From Nipponacmea schrenckii (Eukaryota; Mollusca; Gastropoda; Lottiidae): 64,000 bases of DNA. Under the pieces are notes generated by a model that was given only the letters and a program-made list of their open reading frames with translations, ran no database searches and was not told the origin of the DNA. Both the position numbers and the translations under genes were made by a program. Positions 61,501-64,000 of this stretch are shown piece after piece. Position 1 is the first letter of the stretch; every line of letters begins with the position of its first letter. The stretch lies in assembly GCA_030562195.1 (NCBI GenBank), contig CM060199.1, positions 15,582,338 to 15,646,337 of the forward strand, given 5' to 3'.

Positions 61501-62388
61501 GATATTTTTTACCTAACTACATGATCATTTTCTTTTTAATCATCATGTATTTTGATGTGAGTTTAGTGATTGAGACCGTATTTCTTATTAAGTTCCATGG
61601 AGTTTAAGAAGACTTTCACCGTAGTTTGATACTCGTAGATATTATCTACTAGAGTTCAACAGCAAATATTCTGACAATACAGCCAATTTCTCCATCTCTA
61701 GATTGAATTTAATTTCAGAATTATTCTGGGCCATGACTGGAAATAAAGGTTTATTAAAATTAGCTCTAGATGATTGAAGAATCAGCCAATAAAATGGGAA
61801 GAAAATTGGAAAATATTATCAGTAGAAGTAAAATCAATTACTGAAATTGAAGGCCCACATTTCTTGGTGCACACAATTAATTATTTTTTTGTCAGATCTC
61901 AAATGAACATGATTGGATTTTACCATTTTATAATTTCTTGCCACTGATTTCTTGGAATCAAACTCCAGATAAAAAAACAAATTTAAGATAAAAAAGTTAT
62001 CAAAAAATGTCTTTCTCTAGGATAAAATAGTGAACTTGAAATTAAAATTCTAGACAACATTTTTTTTTTTAGCAATTTATTAAAATTTTTTATAATTGCT
62101 TTTGTTGAAGTTCTTAGGATATGATAGAGGTCTGATATCAATGCAGTCTCAAGTCTGAAGTGTGCGTTAGTGTCAAAATATGAATAATGTATTTAGAATT
62201 GGCCACAGCAGCTTTCTAGTGTTAATGAAATCATCTTGAAGAATAGAAGAAAATGTTTTATGTATGTAATATGATAACAAGTTATCCGTGTCAAATTCAA
62301 GCCTATAGGAAGTCGTCAAGGAGGCATGGCCATTAATATGGTGTCCTTCAGCAATAAATTACTCCCCCTTGCAGTTTCCTTCCATTCT

Positions 62389-62402
62389 GTTACCATAGCA
62401 AC
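62389..62402. promoter_or_regulatory. X-box (RFX site) in the MEIS intron
   Basis: GTTACCATAGCAAC matches the palindromic RFX consensus GTTRCCATGGYAAC at all but the central positions. AATAAATT- and ATTAAT-type homeodomain words lie within 70 bp. A candidate enhancer site. Confidence 0.4.
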
Positions 62403-64000
62403 ACAAATTAAAATTGTGATAAGGGCTTGAAAACAACATTAAATTGTAATATGAGAGAAAAGGATAAGAGTGCCATTTTAAAAAGCCCCACAACAACCTT
62501 TTAGAAGAATCTTAGAGGTATATCTTGAAGTAAGATAATCAGCTTTCTTAGACAGTTGTTTATTACCCAGCTCTATTAACCAAGGAAATTATAGCTTAAT
62601 TATCCAGGCATTAAAATGGACCAGATATCTTCTGAACAGAACTATATATAGGCCTAACCTTTTACAAATGCCATAGAAATTGTGACTAACAATCACCAAA
62701 AAGAATTTTTAAATTTAAAAAAAAAGCCAATAGTTTTGCAAATGAGATATCAAGTTTAAATTTTCTTAAAAAATATATCCAAAATTGTTTTATTCCATGT
62801 ACATGTAGGTACTTCACTTTATTCTTCTAATGTCAACTGAATGAGGAAAGTTTATGAGCAAGTGTCATAATCAGTGAGAAGAAGTACCAACTTTCCCCTT
62901 AATAAAGTGTGAATATTGAGCTTGACAAGTTAAATTTAATGTTAAAGGCACTGAGGGACTCATTTAGACCATCTTCAACTTGTAAAATGTCTTAAAGACA
63001 AGACTGTCATTAAATAGCTATTATATTTGTCCAGTTAGTATTGTGGTCAGTATAAAAGCCAGTGGTCAGTGGTGGCTAATATGGTCATCAGTGAGTTAAG
63101 AGAGTTATTGAGCCAGCACGGATTAGCAGCAATTTTATTAGTAACTCTTGTTTTGTCTATAAATTAAATAACATTAAGTGGTCTAAGGAAGCTGATCACA
63201 TTCAATGAAGGTGTCAAAAAGCATTACATTTTAATTTAAATAGTGGTCAAGCCCATTGGTCACCCTCCATAGTCACTGTTAAGCCATATTGTATTGGAAA
63301 CCACTGACCCTGAGCATAGAAAGTTGAAATTAATTTGTTAGCTCACTCCTCAATTCAGAATAAATGTTTTTCAATACAGGATGCAAGCAACATTATTTTT
63401 CAAGTCTTATTGCCTGATTTTGTGACATTTTCAAGTTTTTGTTTGTGATAATATTTAATCTAATGTAATGTCAAAAGAAAGAGGAAATCATTGGAAATAG
63501 AGTTTTGATGTAAGAAACAGGAAATAAGAATCTTTTAACAACAAAAGAGAGAAATGATTTGTTTCTGAAGATAAATGGGTATAATTTAATATCCTTGTCA
63601 AAAATATCATTGATTTTTTTTTATGAAGCATAGGTACATAAAGCTTCATTATTTTTAAGTTGTGATGCATTTGTAGTTTTTGATATTTCAGAGAAACAAT
63701 TCCACAAATAAAATAGTTCACAATAGAACTATCCAATTAACAATAGTGGAAATCAAATCTGGCTACTTTCAAAAATAAATATTTACAAGAATCACAATAA
63801 TATTTAGGATCAAAATAAAGAAATGCAGTGATCACCTGTTTTCTAAATCACAAATAAATCGGCTTAAAGATAAAAAAATCCATCTAATTATACCCCCATT
63901 TCTGAACAAGTGTATCACTTCAACATCAAAGCTAAAAAAATACACCATGTTTCTAATCCAAACAAAAAAGCTAATTGTCCAACTTTCCACTTCAATTCCA

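Larger units (their letters stand above)
53027..64000 (-). other. MEIS: Large MEIS intron
   Basis: Eleven kilobases without a recognisable exon, upstream of the last three MEIS exons. MEIS introns are usually long and rich in developmental enhancers. It contains the 1.15-kb insertion at 54334-55511, a less AT-rich, repeat-free block at 57590-59110 and an X-box at 62389. Open frames here (for example 59688-59973, 60110-60511) are background. Confidence 0.6.

Overview
The window is animal nuclear DNA. It carries five protein-coding genes split by GT-AG introns, AT-rich introns and intergenic DNA, and a dense mix of eukaryotic transposons: non-LTR, Penelope-like with GIY-YIG nuclease, hAT, Tc1/mariner-like, fold-back MITEs and elements with tandem-repeat cores. 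The gene versions (an invertebrate-type BBOX1-like dioxygenase, a MEIS/homothorax C-terminus, TMEM229B, EAPP, RBM25) and the repeat style suggest a lophotrochozoan, most likely a mollusc. That taxonomic call is inference; nothing here fixes the species.

Layout: 1-975 is the 3' end of a non-LTR retrotransposon. RBM25 (minus, 1840-15833, 17 coding exons, 786 aa as assembled here) follows; its introns carry four insertions with defined ends. These are a fold-back MITE with a 10-bp target duplication, a TA-flanked element, a hAT MITE nested in a tandem-repeat element, and a 2-kb element whose 460-bp inverted arms are made of a minisatellite. Upstream, 16.6-24.2 kb is transposon territory: a Penelope-like fragment split by an internally deleted hAT element, a broken transposase-like gene, and an element with GGGGCGTAGCGT ends. 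A compact YY1/CRE/E-box cluster between them may be the RBM25 promoter.

A complete BBOX1-like gene (plus, 24928-30158, 13 coding exons, 463 aa) comes next. A second Penelope-like fragment follows it, then a 2.5-kb element with inverted ends and two tandem arrays. TMEM229B (minus, one coding exon) and EAPP (minus, five exons, 283 aa) occupy 36.7-43.3 kb. A repeat-rich gene-poor stretch with two diverged minisatellites and a striking hairpin leads to the last three coding exons of a MEIS/homothorax gene (minus, 51047-53026). The final 11 kb appears to be a large MEIS intron.

The genes do not form a pathway: RBM25 acts in splicing, the dioxygenase in carnitine-type metabolism, TMEM229B in membranes, EAPP in E2F-linked transcription and MEIS in development. 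RBM25, TMEM229B and EAPP all lie on human chromosome 14, so the linkage may be ancestral. The most interesting single observation is in MEIS: the exon closing the homeodomain holds three nested 5' splice sites exactly 39 nt apart (one GC-AG, two GT-AG), all in the same phase, with RBFOX-type motifs downstream. This predicts a graded in-frame insert just after the homeodomain.
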